From the NCBI RefSeq assembly GCF_020216065.1, contig NZ_JAIWNA010000001.1, forward strand, positions 1,395,408 to 1,459,407: DNA of 64,000 bases, written 5' to 3'. This document shows positions 45,537-54,890 of this stretch, one piece after another. Every line of letters starts with the position of its first letter. Within the stretch, counting starts at the first letter, position 1. Both the position numbers and the translations under genes were made by a program. The notes below the pieces were generated by a model, which was given only the letters and a program-made list of their open reading frames with translations, made no database searches and was not told the DNA's origin. The stretch comes from Nocardia rosealba. GTDB taxonomy: Bacteria; Actinomycetota; Actinomycetes; Mycobacteriales; Mycobacteriaceae.

Positions 45537-46211
45537 TTACAGCTCGCCAGGGTTGATCGGTTGGGCGGGGAGGTTCGCGGTGATCGTGTCGGAGACCGTT
45601 TGCACAGCGGCGGTGCCCGACCCGTCGGGCACTGTCAGGGCGATGTAGGTTTCGCGATCGACGGCGAACCACGTGCCCGTCTTGGCCGTCTCGTCGCGAA
45701 CCTGGAACCACTTCACCCCGTTGACCTCTTGCAGCGGTGAGGCACGGTTGAATTCGAGCGGCCGGTCCAGGCCGCAGCGCAGCACGATCGGCTCCCCGCC
45801 CTCGGGCAGCTGCCAGGCGCGGGTGGCGGGCGGGGCAGGTTCGGCGAGGGTCGATTTGGTGTAGTCGCCCAGGTCGGCGGGCAGGGCAGGCAGCAGGGCC
45901 GCGCAGGCGGGGCCGTCGGCGGCGGGCGCGGGGACCGGTCCCAGCGGGAGCGGTTCGCGTTCGACGGGGGCGCGCAGGATCAGGAAAGCGGCCACGAGGA
46001 CGCCGACGATCAACACGATGGGCAGCGCCACGGCGGTGGCGATGAGCGCGGGGGAGTACTGGCTGTCGGTGGCCGGTTTGTCGTCGGGGCTCTCGTCGTC
46101 GGCCGATTCCGCTCCTGGAGAGTCCTTGCGGAGGGCTGACGGTTCGGCAGTGTCCTCGGGCCCGGTCGCCTCGTCGCGATCGTCCGCTGTCGGGTCCGAC
46201 GATTCCGCCAT
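45537..46211 (-). CDS. DUF3515 family membrane-anchored protein
   Basis: 224 residues. An acidic, Ser/Asp-rich N-terminus of about 52 residues precedes one membrane segment (LIATAVALPIVLIVGVLVAA, about 55-74), followed by an extracytoplasmic domain with four cysteine/tryptophan landmarks (GPACAALLPALPADL, LRCGLDRP). The position between ddl and thiL matches Rv2980 of mycobacteria. The function is unknown. AGGAAAGGA lies about 11 bases before the ATG, which is only 6 bases from the first possible thiL start on the other strand. The 84-bp gap to ddl contains GC-rich inverted segments that could terminate both genes. Confidence 0.85.
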   Translation of the reverse strand: MAESSDPTADDRDEATGPEDTAEPSALRKDSPGAESADDESPDDKPATDSQYSPALIATAVALPIVLIVGVLVAAFLILRAPVEREPLPLGPVPAPAADGPACAALLPALPADLGDYTKSTLAEPAPPATRAWQLPEGGEPIVLRCGLDRPLEFNRASPLQEVNGVKWFQVRDETAKTGTWFAVDRETYIALTVPDGSGTAAVQTVSDTITANLPAQPINPGEL

Positions 46212-46358
46212 AGCCGCGTGGTCCTTTCCTCGTCGCCTGCGCCGCGCACCGTCGGTGGTGCCCGATCGCCTCCGAAAGGGTACCGTCGTGGCGATTTCGT
46301 CGGTCGGGAGCACAGCGGGAAGGAGTCGGTCATCAGCGAGGACAGCCGTTCGCAGACG

Positions 46359-47336
46359 GTGCGTGAGCTGGGTGAATTCGCCTTGATCGACCGGATCAAC
46401 GCCGGTCGCGAGCAGGCCGCGCACGTGCTGCTCGGTCCGGGCGACGACGCCGCGCTGCTCGCCGCGCCCGACGGCCGGTTCGTGGTGAGCACCGACATGC
46501 TCGTGGAGGGCAGGCACTTCCGGCTCGACTGGTCGACGCCGGCCGAGATCGGGCGCAAGGCGATCGCGCAGAACGCCGCCGACGTGGTGGCGATGGGGGC
46601 GCGGCCCACCGGCTTCGTCGTCGCGCTCGGATGTCCCGCCGACACTCCGGTACGGGTCGTCGAGGGCATCGCCGACGGCATGTGGGCCGAGGCCGTGCGT
46701 GCCGGCGGTTCCATCGCGGGCGGCGACCTGGTGCACAGCGAACAGTTGGTGATCTCGGTGACCGCGTTCGGTGACCTCGGTGGGCAGGGTGCGCTCACCC
46801 GTTCCGGTGCGGTCGAGGGCGATATCGTCGCTGTCGCAGGCGAACTCGGCTGGTCGGCCGGAGGGCTGGCCGTATTGTCCAGCGGGGCAGATGTTTCCGA
46901 TCCTGCCTTCGCGCACGCGCTTACGGCACACCGGGTTCCGCAGCCGCCCTATGCCGAGGTGATCGACGTGTTCGGCGTCCACATCCCCAACGCCCTCACC
47001 GATGTCTCCGACGGTCTGCTCGCCGACCTCGGCCACCTCGCCGCCGCCTCCGGCGTCGCGATCGACGTGCACGCCGCCGCCCTCACCGACCCCGAACTCG
47101 ACGTGGTCGCCGCCCGGCTCGAAGCCGATGCGGGGCAATGGATTCTGGCCGGGGGAGAGGACCACGCCTTCGTCGGCACCTGGTCGCCCGCGACCGCGCT
47201 GCCGCCGGGCTGGCGGCCCATCGGGGTCGTTACCGCAGGCAGCGGCGTCACCGTCGACGGTGCGCGGCCCGCCGGTGCCACCGGGTGGGAATCGTTCCGT
47301 GGGGCAGGCGCCACGGCCGCGCCCGGCGAACGATAG
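46359..47336 (+). CDS. thiL: Thiamine-monophosphate kinase
   Basis: 325 residues as drawn. It phosphorylates thiamine monophosphate to the diphosphate with [17 protein letters not shown] near the N-terminus, [35 protein letters not shown] and [13 protein letters not shown] are the metal and substrate motifs of the family. The start is uncertain: a strong AAGGAG at 46320-46325 is followed 6 bases later by ATC (46332) in frame, not by a standard start; GTG at 46218 gives an atypical 47-residue extension, and GTG at 46359 gives a normal minimal N-terminus ([11 protein letters not shown]). Coordinates use the last of these. Confidence 0.85.
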   Translation: MRELGEFALIDRINAGREQAAHVLLGPGDDAALLAAPDGRFVVSTDMLVEGRHFRLDWSTPAEIGRKAIAQNAADVVAMGARPTGFVVALGCPADTPVRVVEGIADGMWAEAVRAGGSIAGGDLVHSEQLVISVTAFGDLGGQGALTRSGAVEGDIVAVAGELGWSAGGLAVLSSGADVSDPAFAHALTAHRVPQPPYAEVIDVFGVHIPNALTDVSDGLLADLGHLAAASGVAIDVHAAALTDPELDVVAARLEADAGQWILAGGEDHAFVGTWSPATALPPGWRPIGVVTAGSGVTVDGARPAGATGWESFRGAGATAAPGER

Positions 47337-47347
47337 GTTGTGCGGTC

Positions 47348-48031
47348 ATGGGTGCCAAACCACTGTCGGAGATCATCGACCCGGGCTGGGCCCGGGCCCT
47401 GGAACCGGTTGCCGACCGCATCAGCGAGATGGGTGAGTTCCTGCGCGCGGAGAACGCCGCCGGACGCGGATATCTACCCGCCGGGGAGAACGTGCTCCGC
47501 GCGTTCCGGCGCCCGTTCGACGCGGTGCGTGTGCTGATCGTCGGCCAGGATCCCTACCCGACTCCCGGCCACGCGATGGGACTGAGTTTCTCTGTCGCGC
47601 CGGATGTTTCGCCGATCCCGCGTAGTCTGTCCAACATCTTCGCCGAGTACACCAAGGACCTCGGCTTCGATACGCCCAAGTGCGGCGACCTGAGCCCGTG
47701 GTCGGATCAGGGTGTGCTGCTGCTGAACCGGGTGCTCACCGTCACCCCCGGCAGCCCGGCCTCGCATCGCGGCAAGGGCTGGGAAGCGGTGACCGAGCAG
47801 GCGATTCGCGCGCTCGTCGACCGCGACGAACCGCTCGTCGCCGTGCTGTGGGGCCGGGACGCGGGCTCGCTGAAGCCGACCCTGGTCGCCGCCGAGATCC
47901 CCTACATCGAATCGGCACACCCCTCGCCGCTGTCCGCCTCGCGCGGGTTCTTCGGGTCGCGACCCTTCTCCCGGGTCAACGAACTGCTCGACGAACTCGG
48001 CGCCGATCCTGTCGACTGGCGGTTGCCCTGA
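47348..48031 (+). CDS. ung: Uracil-DNA glycosylase
   Basis: 227 residues. It removes uracil from DNA by base excision. The water-activating loop is [18 protein letters not shown] (about 64-81) with catalytic Asp, and the DNA-intercalating loop is [19 protein letters not shown] (about 193-211) with catalytic His. The ATG at 47348 is 11 bases after the thiL stop; the two are co-transcribed as in mycobacteria. Confidence 0.96.
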   Translation: MGAKPLSEIIDPGWARALEPVADRISEMGEFLRAENAAGRGYLPAGENVLRAFRRPFDAVRVLIVGQDPYPTPGHAMGLSFSVAPDVSPIPRSLSNIFAEYTKDLGFDTPKCGDLSPWSDQGVLLLNRVLTVTPGSPASHRGKGWEAVTEQAIRALVDRDEPLVAVLWGRDAGSLKPTLVAAEIPYIESAHPSPLSASRGFFGSRPFSRVNELLDELGADPVDWRLP

Positions 48032-48080
48032 CCCGGGGTGCCGCCCGCACGAGAAGAAAATGATGAAGGAGCACAACCGG

Positions 48081-48332
48081 ATGCACACCACAACCGTTCG
48101 CGCCGCATTCGCGACCGCCGCCGTCGCCGCCGCCATCACCGCGGGCGCGGGCTCGGCCTCGGCCGCGGGCCTGCAGCTCGAGCCCTACAACGAGCAGGCG
48201 ACCCCGGTCGCGACCAGCCCCGTCGGCGAGGAATGGACCTCCACCGGCACCTCGACCATCTCCTCCGGCGTCAACGCCAAGGTCACCTGCATCCTGCAGA
48301 ACACTTTCAGCGCCCTGGGCGCTGTGTGTTAA
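48081..48332 (+). CDS. Small secreted protein
   Basis: 83 residues from the ATG at 48081, chosen because AAGGAG (48066-48071) lies 9 bases upstream; earlier ATGs at 48060 and 48063 precede that site. A Sec signal peptide is evident (TTTVRAAFATAAVAAAITAG core, cleavage after SASA near residue 29). The mature part of about 53 residues is Ser/Thr-rich with two cysteines (VTCILQNTFSALGAVC), one at the C-terminus, that could form a disulphide. No family is recognised. It may share the transcript of ung, 49 bases upstream. Confidence 0.7.
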   Translation: MHTTTVRAAFATAAVAAAITAGAGSASAAGLQLEPYNEQATPVATSPVGEEWTSTGTSTISSGVNAKVTCILQNTFSALGAVC

Positions 48333-48348
48333 AGCGGCTGGCGCCGCG

Positions 48349-48441
48349 GGATTTTCGGCCCTGAGGGCCTCGAATCCGAGGGGCGATACTTCGGCTTCGC
48401 CGTTACGTCTCGCCCCTCGGATCCGAGGCGGCCGAAAATCC
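48349..48441. repeat. Large nested inverted repeat (cruciform/terminator)
   Basis: Outer arms GGATTTTCGGCC (48349-48360) and GGCCGAAAATCC (48430-48441) pair perfectly. Inner arms 48369-48386 and 48410-48427 (CTCGAATCCGAGGGGCGA against its near-perfect complement, one mismatch) pair within it, leaving a central loop of about 23 bases. It fills the gap between the small secreted protein and the convergent enoyl-CoA hydratase and could terminate both; its complexity also resembles a dispersed palindromic element. Confidence 0.75.
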
Positions 48442-48471
48442 GTGGTGGCGGAGTTCCGGCGTGAGCGCCGG

Positions 48472-49245
48472 TCAGGCGAGGTTCGTGTAGTCGGGCTTGC
48501 GCTTGGCGACGAAGGCGTCCACGCCTTCGCGCCCGGTGCTGCTGTTCGCGGCGGCGGCGATGCTGTCGCGTTCCGCGTCGAGCTGCTGGTCCAATGTTGC
48601 CGACGGCGACTGGGCCAGCAGCTTTTTCATGGCCGTGTAGGCGGCGCGGGGACCGGTGGTGAAGTCGGTGGCCACGCGCAGGGCCTCGGTGCGGATCTCG
48701 TCGTCGGGGACGATCCGGCTGAGCAGCCCGAGTCGTTCGGCCTGTTCGGCGCCGATCACGGCATCGGTCAACAGGATTTCGCGGGCCCGGCTGACGCCGA
48801 CGATGCGCGGCAGCGACCACGACATCCCGCCGTCGGGGGTGAAGCCGATGCCGGGGTAGGCGGGACGCATCTGGGTCGACGGACCGCCGATGGCGATGTC
48901 GGCCGCGCATACCAGGCTCATGCCCGCACCGGCCGCCCAGCCGTGCACCGCCGCGACGACCGGGACGGGGGCGGCGGCCAGGGCGCGCACGAAGTCGTGC
49001 AGCTGGGTGGCCAGCTCGTGCAGGAAGGCGCCTCGGTCGTCGGCACCGGCGAAGTGACGGACATTGCCGCCGGCGCAGAAGTTCGCGCCCGCACCGGTGA
49101 TCAGGATCGCGCCCACGTCGTCGCCGAGCGAACGCAGGGCGGCGGTGCCCGCGTTGATCAGGTCGAAATCGAGCGAGGTGCCCGCGGCCGCGGTCGCGAT
49201 GGTCAGGTGCAGTACGCCGTCGACGACGACCGGTTCGCTACTCAT
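48472..49245 (-). CDS. Enoyl-CoA hydratase/isomerase family protein
   Basis: 257 residues from the ATG at 49245; the open frame continues upstream but overlaps the acetyltransferase remnant. The crotonase-fold oxyanion hole is visible in GANFCAGGNVRHFAG (about 54-68) and VVAAVHGWAAGAGMSLVCAA (about 98-117). The usual catalytic Glu positions are in PDGGMSWSLPRIVG. It probably hydrates or isomerises an acyl-CoA; the substrate is unknown. Confidence 0.9.
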   Translation of the reverse strand: MSSEPVVVDGVLHLTIATAAAGTSLDFDLINAGTAALRSLGDDVGAILITGAGANFCAGGNVRHFAGADDRGAFLHELATQLHDFVRALAAAPVPVVAAVHGWAAGAGMSLVCAADIAIGGPSTQMRPAYPGIGFTPDGGMSWSLPRIVGVSRAREILLTDAVIGAEQAERLGLLSRIVPDDEIRTEALRVATDFTTGPRAAYTAMKKLLAQSPSATLDQQLDAERDSIAAAANSSTGREGVDAFVAKRKPDYTNLA

Positions 49246-49255
49246 GCCCGTCACA

Positions 49256-49730
49256 TTAGCTAGGGGCGCGCCGCCAGTGTTGTTCGGGCAGCAGCGTGAA
49301 CGGGTCGGTGCGGCGCAGACCCGTATCGGCAAAACCGTGCCTGCGGTAGAAGGCGTGCGCGCGCGGATAGTTGCCGAGCACCCACAGACTGCAGGGCGCG
49401 TGGGGGGACGGCGGCCGCGAGCAGGTCGTCGGCGACGCCGGTGCCGTGCCAGGCGGCGCGCACATACAGCGCTTCCAGCTCGCTGCCGGTCGGCTGCCGT
49501 GACGCGGCGGCGAAGCCGATCAGGTCGTCGCCGTGACAGGCGACGAGCAGCCGATAACGACCGTCGGTGCGGCGGCGTTCCCAGGTGATCGCCGAGCTGT
49601 CGAGATCGAACGCGGCGAGCAGGTGGGCGGGGACCAGCGAGTCGTAGGCCTCCCGCCAGCTGGCGATGTGGCAGGCCGCGAGCGCGGTAATGTGCGCGGC
49701 GCTCGCCGGGCCGATCCGCCACTCAACCAC
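49256..49730 (-). pseudogene. GNAT acetyltransferase split by a frameshift
   Basis: The N-terminal two thirds read in one frame from the ATG at 49730 (WRIGPASAAHITALAACHIA through YVRAAWHGTGVADDLLAAAV, including the acetyl-CoA loop). The C-terminal GNAT element (CSLWVLGNYPRAHAFYRRHG) reads in a different frame, ending at 49256. The switch occurs at a run of six G (49400-49405, plus strand). A single base gain or loss there explains both frames. In the annotated frame the tail is non-native arginine-rich sequence. It is either a true frameshift, programmed slippage or a sequencing error. Confidence 0.8.
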
Positions 49731-49811
49731 GAATCACCCGTTCGACGACAAAACCCCGGACAACCCATGAAGGGTGCCGGGGCACTGTCGGCAGAATGTA
49801 CGGGCCGGAAA

Positions 49812-50003
49812 TCAGCCGCGGACGACCTTGCCCGCCTTGAGGCAGGAGGTGCACACGTTCATCCGGCGGGTGTTGCCAGGGGCAACCTGCGCACGCACGG
49901 TCTGGATGTTCGGGTTCCAGCGACGGTTGGTGCGCCGGTGCGAGTGCGAGACCGACTTCCCGAAACCGGGGCCCTTGGCGCAGACGTCGCAAACGGCAGC
50001 CAT
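49812..50003 (-). CDS. rpmB: 50S ribosomal protein L28
   Basis: 63 residues. [20 protein letters not shown] (5-24) and the following [10 protein letters not shown] are diagnostic of L28. Two cysteine pairs (CDVC at 5-8 and CTSC near the C-terminus) show that this is the zinc-binding C+ form. Actinobacteria often carry a second, cysteine-free copy used in zinc shortage, not present here. It is divergent from the DAK-domain gene, with a 286-bp gap in which no other gene is recognised. Confidence 0.95.
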   Translation of the reverse strand: MAAVCDVCAKGPGFGKSVSHSHRRTNRRWNPNIQTVRAQVAPGNTRRMNVCTSCLKAGKVVRG

Positions 50004-50289
50004 GTCGCGAGCTCCTTCATGTCATAAGCGGTCAGCGCGCACGTGTGCCGCTGAACCGGAAACTGATGTCGTCAAATGCCTTGCCGACTTGCATCGGCCA
50101 GCGCAGACCTGTCGAGGCCGCACGAGGCAACCCTGCAAGCGTAGCGGGCCCGGCCGGGAACTTCCAAACCGGGTGTCCTGCTCGACGACGCGGACACGTG
50201 GTGCGCCCGTGGTCAGGGTACTGCTGTCGGTCGCTGGCGCTAACCTGGCTGCGATGCTCGGCGGTCGAGCACGGCCGACGGGGAACGAG

Positions 50290-52578
50290 GTGACGGTGAC
50301 GCAGGTGCTCGAGGCGCTCGACGGCGCCGCGCTGCTGTCATGGGCCAGGTCCTGCCGCGCGGGCCTCGAGTCCCGCCGATCCGAGATCGACGCCCTCAAC
50401 GTCTTCCCCATCGCCGATTCCGACACCGGAACCAACCTCCTGGCCACGATGCGGGCCGCCCTCGCTGCCGCCGAGGCCGACGACGGTGCGCAGGAGTGGT
50501 CGCGCGTGCAGCCCGAGCTGGGGAAGACGCGTTATGCAAACGACTCGGTAGCCGTCGCGCCACTGGGTGGAGCGGTTTCGGGTGGGGCGGCTGAGGCCAT
50601 GTCGGCTGGCTCTTCGCCGGGTGTGCAGGCTTCGACCGGCGCGCAGTCGGCGGATGCGGTGCCAGGTGATCGTGGGGTGCAGGCGTCGGTTCCCGGGGAG
50701 CGATCGGAGATCGCGGGCGGCGGCGCGCTGGGCGATGGTCGGGCCGGGGAGGTGGCGAAGGCGCTGGCCCGTGGCGCCACGGCCGGGGCGCGGGGCAATT
50801 CCGGGATCATTCTTTCGCAGGTATTGCGGGGGATCGCCGAGGCGGTGGTGTCCGGGCCGTTGACCGGGGAGCGGTTGCGGGTGGCGTTGCGGCGGGCGGC
50901 GGTGCTGGTGCGGCAGGGGTTGAGTGCGCCGGTGGAGGGGACGATTCTGACGGTGCTCGACCGGGCCGCCGTCGCTGCCGCCGAGTCCGGCGACTCCTCG
51001 CTGGAGAGTGTGGCGAAGGCAGCGGCCGATGGTGCCGCACGTGCGCTGAACGAGACGCCCGCCCAACTGGGTGTGCTGCGGGCTGCGGGCGTGGTCGACG
51101 CCGGTGCGCGCGGTCTGCTGGTACTGCTTGATTGCCTTGTCGCCGAGGTGTGTGGTGTGGCTCCCGAACGCCACACCTACGCCCGTGAGCGAAGTGGCGG
51201 CGCGACACCGGCAACGGGTGCGGAGCGTCGGCACAGGCAGTCGATCAGTAGTTCCGAGCGCGGACGTGGTGAGGGGCAGCTGCCCAGGTCGGTCGGCGCG
51301 CATGCGGGTGGGGCCGATGCCCGGTGTGATCGCGGTGCGGCGCTCGGTGGTCGTGGGTTCGGCGAACACGCCGGGACGTGCGGTGACCACGACGAGGCGC
51401 CGGGGCGCTGGAATGGCGAGGGGCCGGCACGCTGGAATGGCGAGGGGCCGGGGCGCCGGGATGGCGAAGTGCCGAGACGCCGGGATGGCGAGGCGTGCGG
51501 GGTTGAGGGCGGGCCGGGCGGCGACCTGGACGAGTCGTTTTCTGGCCGCGACGGGGTGCGCGGAGAACGCGACGGTCTACGAGGGGACGAGGACCGGGGG
51601 CGCGGCGCAGACCCGCATTTCGAGGTCATGTATGTGATCTCCGGCACCGACGACGCCGGCGCGGGGGTGTTGCGGGAGCGGTTGGCGGTGCTCGGCGATT
51701 CCGTCGTTGTGGTCGGTGACGGGGATAGCACCTGGTCGGCACATGTGCACTGCCGTGACGCGGGTGCGGCGATCGAAGCCGGGCTTGCGGTCGGGGCGTT
51801 GAGTGCCATCCGGGTCGAAAGTTTCGCCGTCACAGCGCACAACGGCGTCGGCGACCATACGGAGTCGGCTCCGGTCGACGCGAGCTCCGTGGGGCGAACC
51901 ACCCTTTCCACCGATGGGCTCGCTGACCGAGGGGTCGTCGCCGTCGTGGCCGGTGCTGATGCGGCGGAGCTTTTCGAGGACGCGGGTGCGGTGGTGTTGC
52001 GGGAGGACGAGGCCTTCGACGCCGACATCCTCCTGCGGACGATCCGGGCGATGCCGCACCGCGAGGTGCTTGTGCTGCCCAACGGTGCGCTGCCCGCGCA
52101 GGAACTGGTCGCCGTCGGTGTCGCCGCACGTGACGGTTCGCGCGACGTGCTGTTGTTGCCGAGCGCCTCGATGGTGCAGGGGCTCGCCGCGCTCGCGGTC
52201 CACGATCGGGGGCGGATCGCCGTCGACGACGCCTTCGCCATGTCCGAGGCGGCGGCGACCACCCGGTGGGGTGCGCTGCGAGCCGCCCGGGTGCGCGCGC
52301 TGACGATGGTCGGGACCTGTTCTCCCGGTGACGGTTTGGGTCTGGTCGGCGATGATGTGGTGGTGATCGACCCGGACGTGGTCGGCGCGGGACGCATCCT
52401 GCTCGACCGGATGCTCGGTCTCGGTGGGGAATTGGTGACCTTGCTGATGGGCGCGGGCGCCGGGCACGAACTGGGGCAGATTCTCGCCGATCATGTGCGC
52501 GCCGGATTCCCCGGCGTGGATGTGGTGGTGTATTCCGGTGGGCAGCAAGCGGATCTGGTGCAGATTGGGGTCGAGTAG
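50290..52578 (+). CDS. DAK2-domain protein, FakA/YloV-like
   Basis: 762 residues from the GTG at 50290 (GGGGA upstream); the ATG at 50254 is an alternative. Residues about 15-290 are a DhaL-like nucleotide-binding domain (DALNVFPIADSDTGTNLLAT with the metal-binding aspartates; GARGNSGIILSQVLRG). Residues about 445-762 are the FakA-type C-terminal region (MYVISGTDDAGAGVLRERL). FakA phosphorylates fatty acids bound to FakB; no FakB (DegV) gene is adjacent, so this role is by homology. Two low-complexity insertions, one inside the DAK2 domain (about 88-160) and one in the linker (about 300-440), lengthen it beyond the usual 550 residues. The linker has a 24-bp tandem repeat. In M. tuberculosis the gene is split (Rv2975c/Rv2974c). 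Confidence 0.88.
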   Translation: MTVTQVLEALDGAALLSWARSCRAGLESRRSEIDALNVFPIADSDTGTNLLATMRAALAAAEADDGAQEWSRVQPELGKTRYANDSVAVAPLGGAVSGGAAEAMSAGSSPGVQASTGAQSADAVPGDRGVQASVPGERSEIAGGGALGDGRAGEVAKALARGATAGARGNSGIILSQVLRGIAEAVVSGPLTGERLRVALRRAAVLVRQGLSAPVEGTILTVLDRAAVAAAESGDSSLESVAKAAADGAARALNETPAQLGVLRAAGVVDAGARGLLVLLDCLVAEVCGVAPERHTYARERSGGATPATGAERRHRQSISSSERGRGEGQLPRSVGAHAGGADARCDRGAALGGRGFGEHAGTCGDHDEAPGRWNGEGPARWNGEGPGRRDGEVPRRRDGEACGVEGGPGGDLDESFSGRDGVRGERDGLRGDEDRGRGADPHFEVMYVISGTDDAGAGVLRERLAVLGDSVVVVGDGDSTWSAHVHCRDAGAAIEAGLAVGALSAIRVESFAVTAHNGVGDHTESAPVDASSVGRTTLSTDGLADRGVVAVVAGADAAELFEDAGAVVLREDEAFDADILLRTIRAMPHREVLVLPNGALPAQELVAVGVAARDGSRDVLLLPSASMVQGLAALAVHDRGRIAVDDAFAMSEAAATTRWGALRAARVRALTMVGTCSPGDGLGLVGDDVVVIDPDVVGAGRILLDRMLGLGGELVTLLMGAGAGHELGQILADHVRAGFPGVDVVVYSGGQQADLVQIGVE
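51403..51498 (+). repeat. Four 24-bp tandem repeats inside the DAK gene
   Basis: Four in-frame 24-base units encode GRWNGEGP, ARWNGEGP, GRRDGEVP and RRRDGEAC. The first two are nearly identical at DNA level and the latter two diverged. Being multiples of three, changes in copy number would keep the frame and alter linker length only. Confidence 0.85.
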
Positions 52579-52581
52579 ACG

Positions 52582-54843
52582 ATGACGACACTGAGCGACC
52601 GGCTCGACCACGTACTCGGCGTGAAGGCCGCCGACCGCCTGGCCGAGGCCTTCGACATGACCACCGTCGAAGACCTGCTGCGCCACTACCCGGCGCGCTA
52701 CGCCACCCAGGGGCAGCCGCTGACGGAGGAGGAACCGGAAGAGGGCGCCCACATCACCGTCATCGGCCGGATCACCAAAACCGAACTGCGGCCGATGAAG
52801 AACCGCCGCGGCTCGCTGCTGAAGGTGCAACTCGACACCGGCGCCGCCCGTCCCATCGAGGCCACCTTCTTCAACGGTGACAAGGTCCGCTACCTGGTGA
52901 AAGACGGTGTGCGGGCAATGATGTCGGGCACCGTGCACTGGTGGCGCCCCGACCGCTGGAACCTCTCGCACCCCGACTATCTGATCCTGCCCGACAAAGC
53001 CGAGGCGGGCGTGGAGCAGCTCACCTCGGTGCGCGGCAGCGGTGCGTTGCGCGGGCTCGCCCAGAGCGCCAAAGGTGCCGGGGGAGTGGACGCTTCGTTC
53101 TTCGAGCGGGAGTTCGTCCCGGTGTATCCGGCGACGGCGAAGGTGCAGAGCTGGGATCTGCTCGCCTGTATCCGCCAGGTCCTCGACCAGCTCGACCCGA
53201 TCGACGACCCGCTCCCGGTGGACCTGCGCGAGGAACGCAACCTGCTCGAGGTGTCGGACGCGCTTCGCCTGATCCACCTGCCCGAACACAAGCTCGATAT
53301 CGAGCGGGCAAGGGACCGTTTACGTTTCGACGAGGCCCTCGCCCTGCAACTGGTGCTGGCCGAACGCCGTCACGAGGTGGAGGGCCGCACCGCCCCCGCC
53401 TGCCCGCCACGCACCGACGGCATCGCCGCCGACTTCGACCAGCGGCTGCCCTTCGAACTCACCGAAGGGCAGCGGCAGGTGATCGACGAGATCTCCGACG
53501 ACATGTCGCGCACCCGCCCCATGCACCGCCTGCTGCAGGGCGAGGTGGGTTCGGGTAAGACGATCGTCGCCCTGCACGCCATGCTCCAGGCGGTGGACGC
53601 CGGTCGCCAGTGCGCGCTGCTCGCCCCGACGGAAGTGCTTGCCGCACAGCACTACCGGTCGCTGCGCGCGATGCTCGGCGATCTGGGCACCGCGGGCGAA
53701 CTCGGCGCCGCCGAGAATTCGACCAAGGTGGTGTTGCTCACCGGCTCCATGTCGGCGGCGGCGAAGAAGTCCGCGCTGCTCGACGCGGTGACCGGCGAGG
53801 CGGGCCTCGTCATCGGCACCCATGCCCTCATCCAAGACGCGGTCGAGTTCTTCGACCTCGGTCTCGTGGTGGTCGACGAACAGCACCGTTTCGGCGTGGA
53901 ACAGCGAGATGCGCTGCGCGCCAAAGCGAAAGGCGGCGTGAGTCCGCATCTGCTGGTCATGACCGCCACCCCCATTCCGCGCACGATCGCGATGACGACC
54001 CTGGGTGATCTGGAAACCTCCACGCTCACCCAGTTACCCAAGGGGCGTTCGCCGATCACGTCGAAAGTCGTTGCGCGCAAACTGCATCCTGCCTGGGTGG
54101 AGCGGGCATGGGAACGGATCGTGGAAGAGGTCGGCCAGGGCAGGCAGGCCTATGTGGTGTGCTCGCGCATCGGCGAGGATCCGGACGCGCCACCGGCCAA
54201 GGGCAAGAAGGCCGAGGAGAAGGAAGGCCCCACGACCCAGGCCGCGGTCGACATGTACGAGACGCTGAGTACCGGACCGCTCGCGGGTGTGCGCGTGGGC
54301 CTGCTGCACGGGCGGTTGCCGTCCGACGAGAAAGACCACGTGATGCGCCAGTTCAACGACGGCGCGATCGACGTGCTGGTGTGCACCACCGTGGTCGAGG
54401 TCGGTGTCGACGTGCCGAACGCCACCGTGATGGTGATCGTCGACGCCGACCGGTTCGGCGTGAGCCAGCTGCACCAGCTACGCGGGCGCATCGGCCGCGG
54501 CAAACACCCCGGCCTGTGCCTGCTGGTCACCGATGCCGCACCCGGCGGCACCGCCATGGCCCGGCTGGAAGCTGTTGCCGCCACCACCGACGGCTTCGAA
54601 CTGTCGGTACTGGACCTGCGTCAGCGCCGCGAGGGCGACGTACTCGGCTCGGCCCAGTCCGGCACCGCGCGCTCGCTGCGCCTGCTCTCCCTGCTCGACG
54701 ACCTCGAGGTCATCACCGCCGCCCAGGACCTGGCCCGCCGGATCGTCGCCGAAGACCCAGGCCTGGAGAAACACCCCGGCCTGGCGGGCATGATGAACGC
54801 CGCTGTCGACGGCGAACGACTCGAGTACCTAGCCAAGTCTTAG
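52582..54843 (+). CDS. recG: ATP-dependent DNA helicase RecG
   Basis: 753 residues. It remodels stalled replication forks and Holliday junctions. The N-terminal wedge OB fold (about 45-150) precedes the helicase: Walker A GEVGSGKTIVALHA near 317-330, DEQH in VVVDEQHRFGVEQRD near 431, TATPIPRTIAMT near 454, motif V/VI VCTTVVEVGVDVPNATVMV and QLRGRIGRGKHPG. All motifs are intact. The start is 3 bases after the DAK gene stop, so the two are coupled, as in mycobacteria. Confidence 0.97.
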   Translation: MTTLSDRLDHVLGVKAADRLAEAFDMTTVEDLLRHYPARYATQGQPLTEEEPEEGAHITVIGRITKTELRPMKNRRGSLLKVQLDTGAARPIEATFFNGDKVRYLVKDGVRAMMSGTVHWWRPDRWNLSHPDYLILPDKAEAGVEQLTSVRGSGALRGLAQSAKGAGGVDASFFEREFVPVYPATAKVQSWDLLACIRQVLDQLDPIDDPLPVDLREERNLLEVSDALRLIHLPEHKLDIERARDRLRFDEALALQLVLAERRHEVEGRTAPACPPRTDGIAADFDQRLPFELTEGQRQVIDEISDDMSRTRPMHRLLQGEVGSGKTIVALHAMLQAVDAGRQCALLAPTEVLAAQHYRSLRAMLGDLGTAGELGAAENSTKVVLLTGSMSAAAKKSALLDAVTGEAGLVIGTHALIQDAVEFFDLGLVVVDEQHRFGVEQRDALRAKAKGGVSPHLLVMTATPIPRTIAMTTLGDLETSTLTQLPKGRSPITSKVVARKLHPAWVERAWERIVEEVGQGRQAYVVCSRIGEDPDAPPAKGKKAEEKEGPTTQAAVDMYETLSTGPLAGVRVGLLHGRLPSDEKDHVMRQFNDGAIDVLVCTTVVEVGVDVPNATVMVIVDADRFGVSQLHQLRGRIGRGKHPGLCLLVTDAAPGGTAMARLEAVAATTDGFELSVLDLRQRREGDVLGSAQSGTARSLRLLSLLDDLEVITAAQDLARRIVAEDPGLEKHPGLAGMMNAAVDGERLEYLAKS

Positions 54844-54890
54844 GAGTTCCGAGAGGACCACGCGGTTCGCCCGGCGCGCCCGCCCAGGGT

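Noticed and set aside
49246..49722. N-terminal extension of the enoyl-CoA hydratase
   Set aside because: It overlaps the acetyltransferase remnant in another frame and the crotonase fold is complete from 49245.
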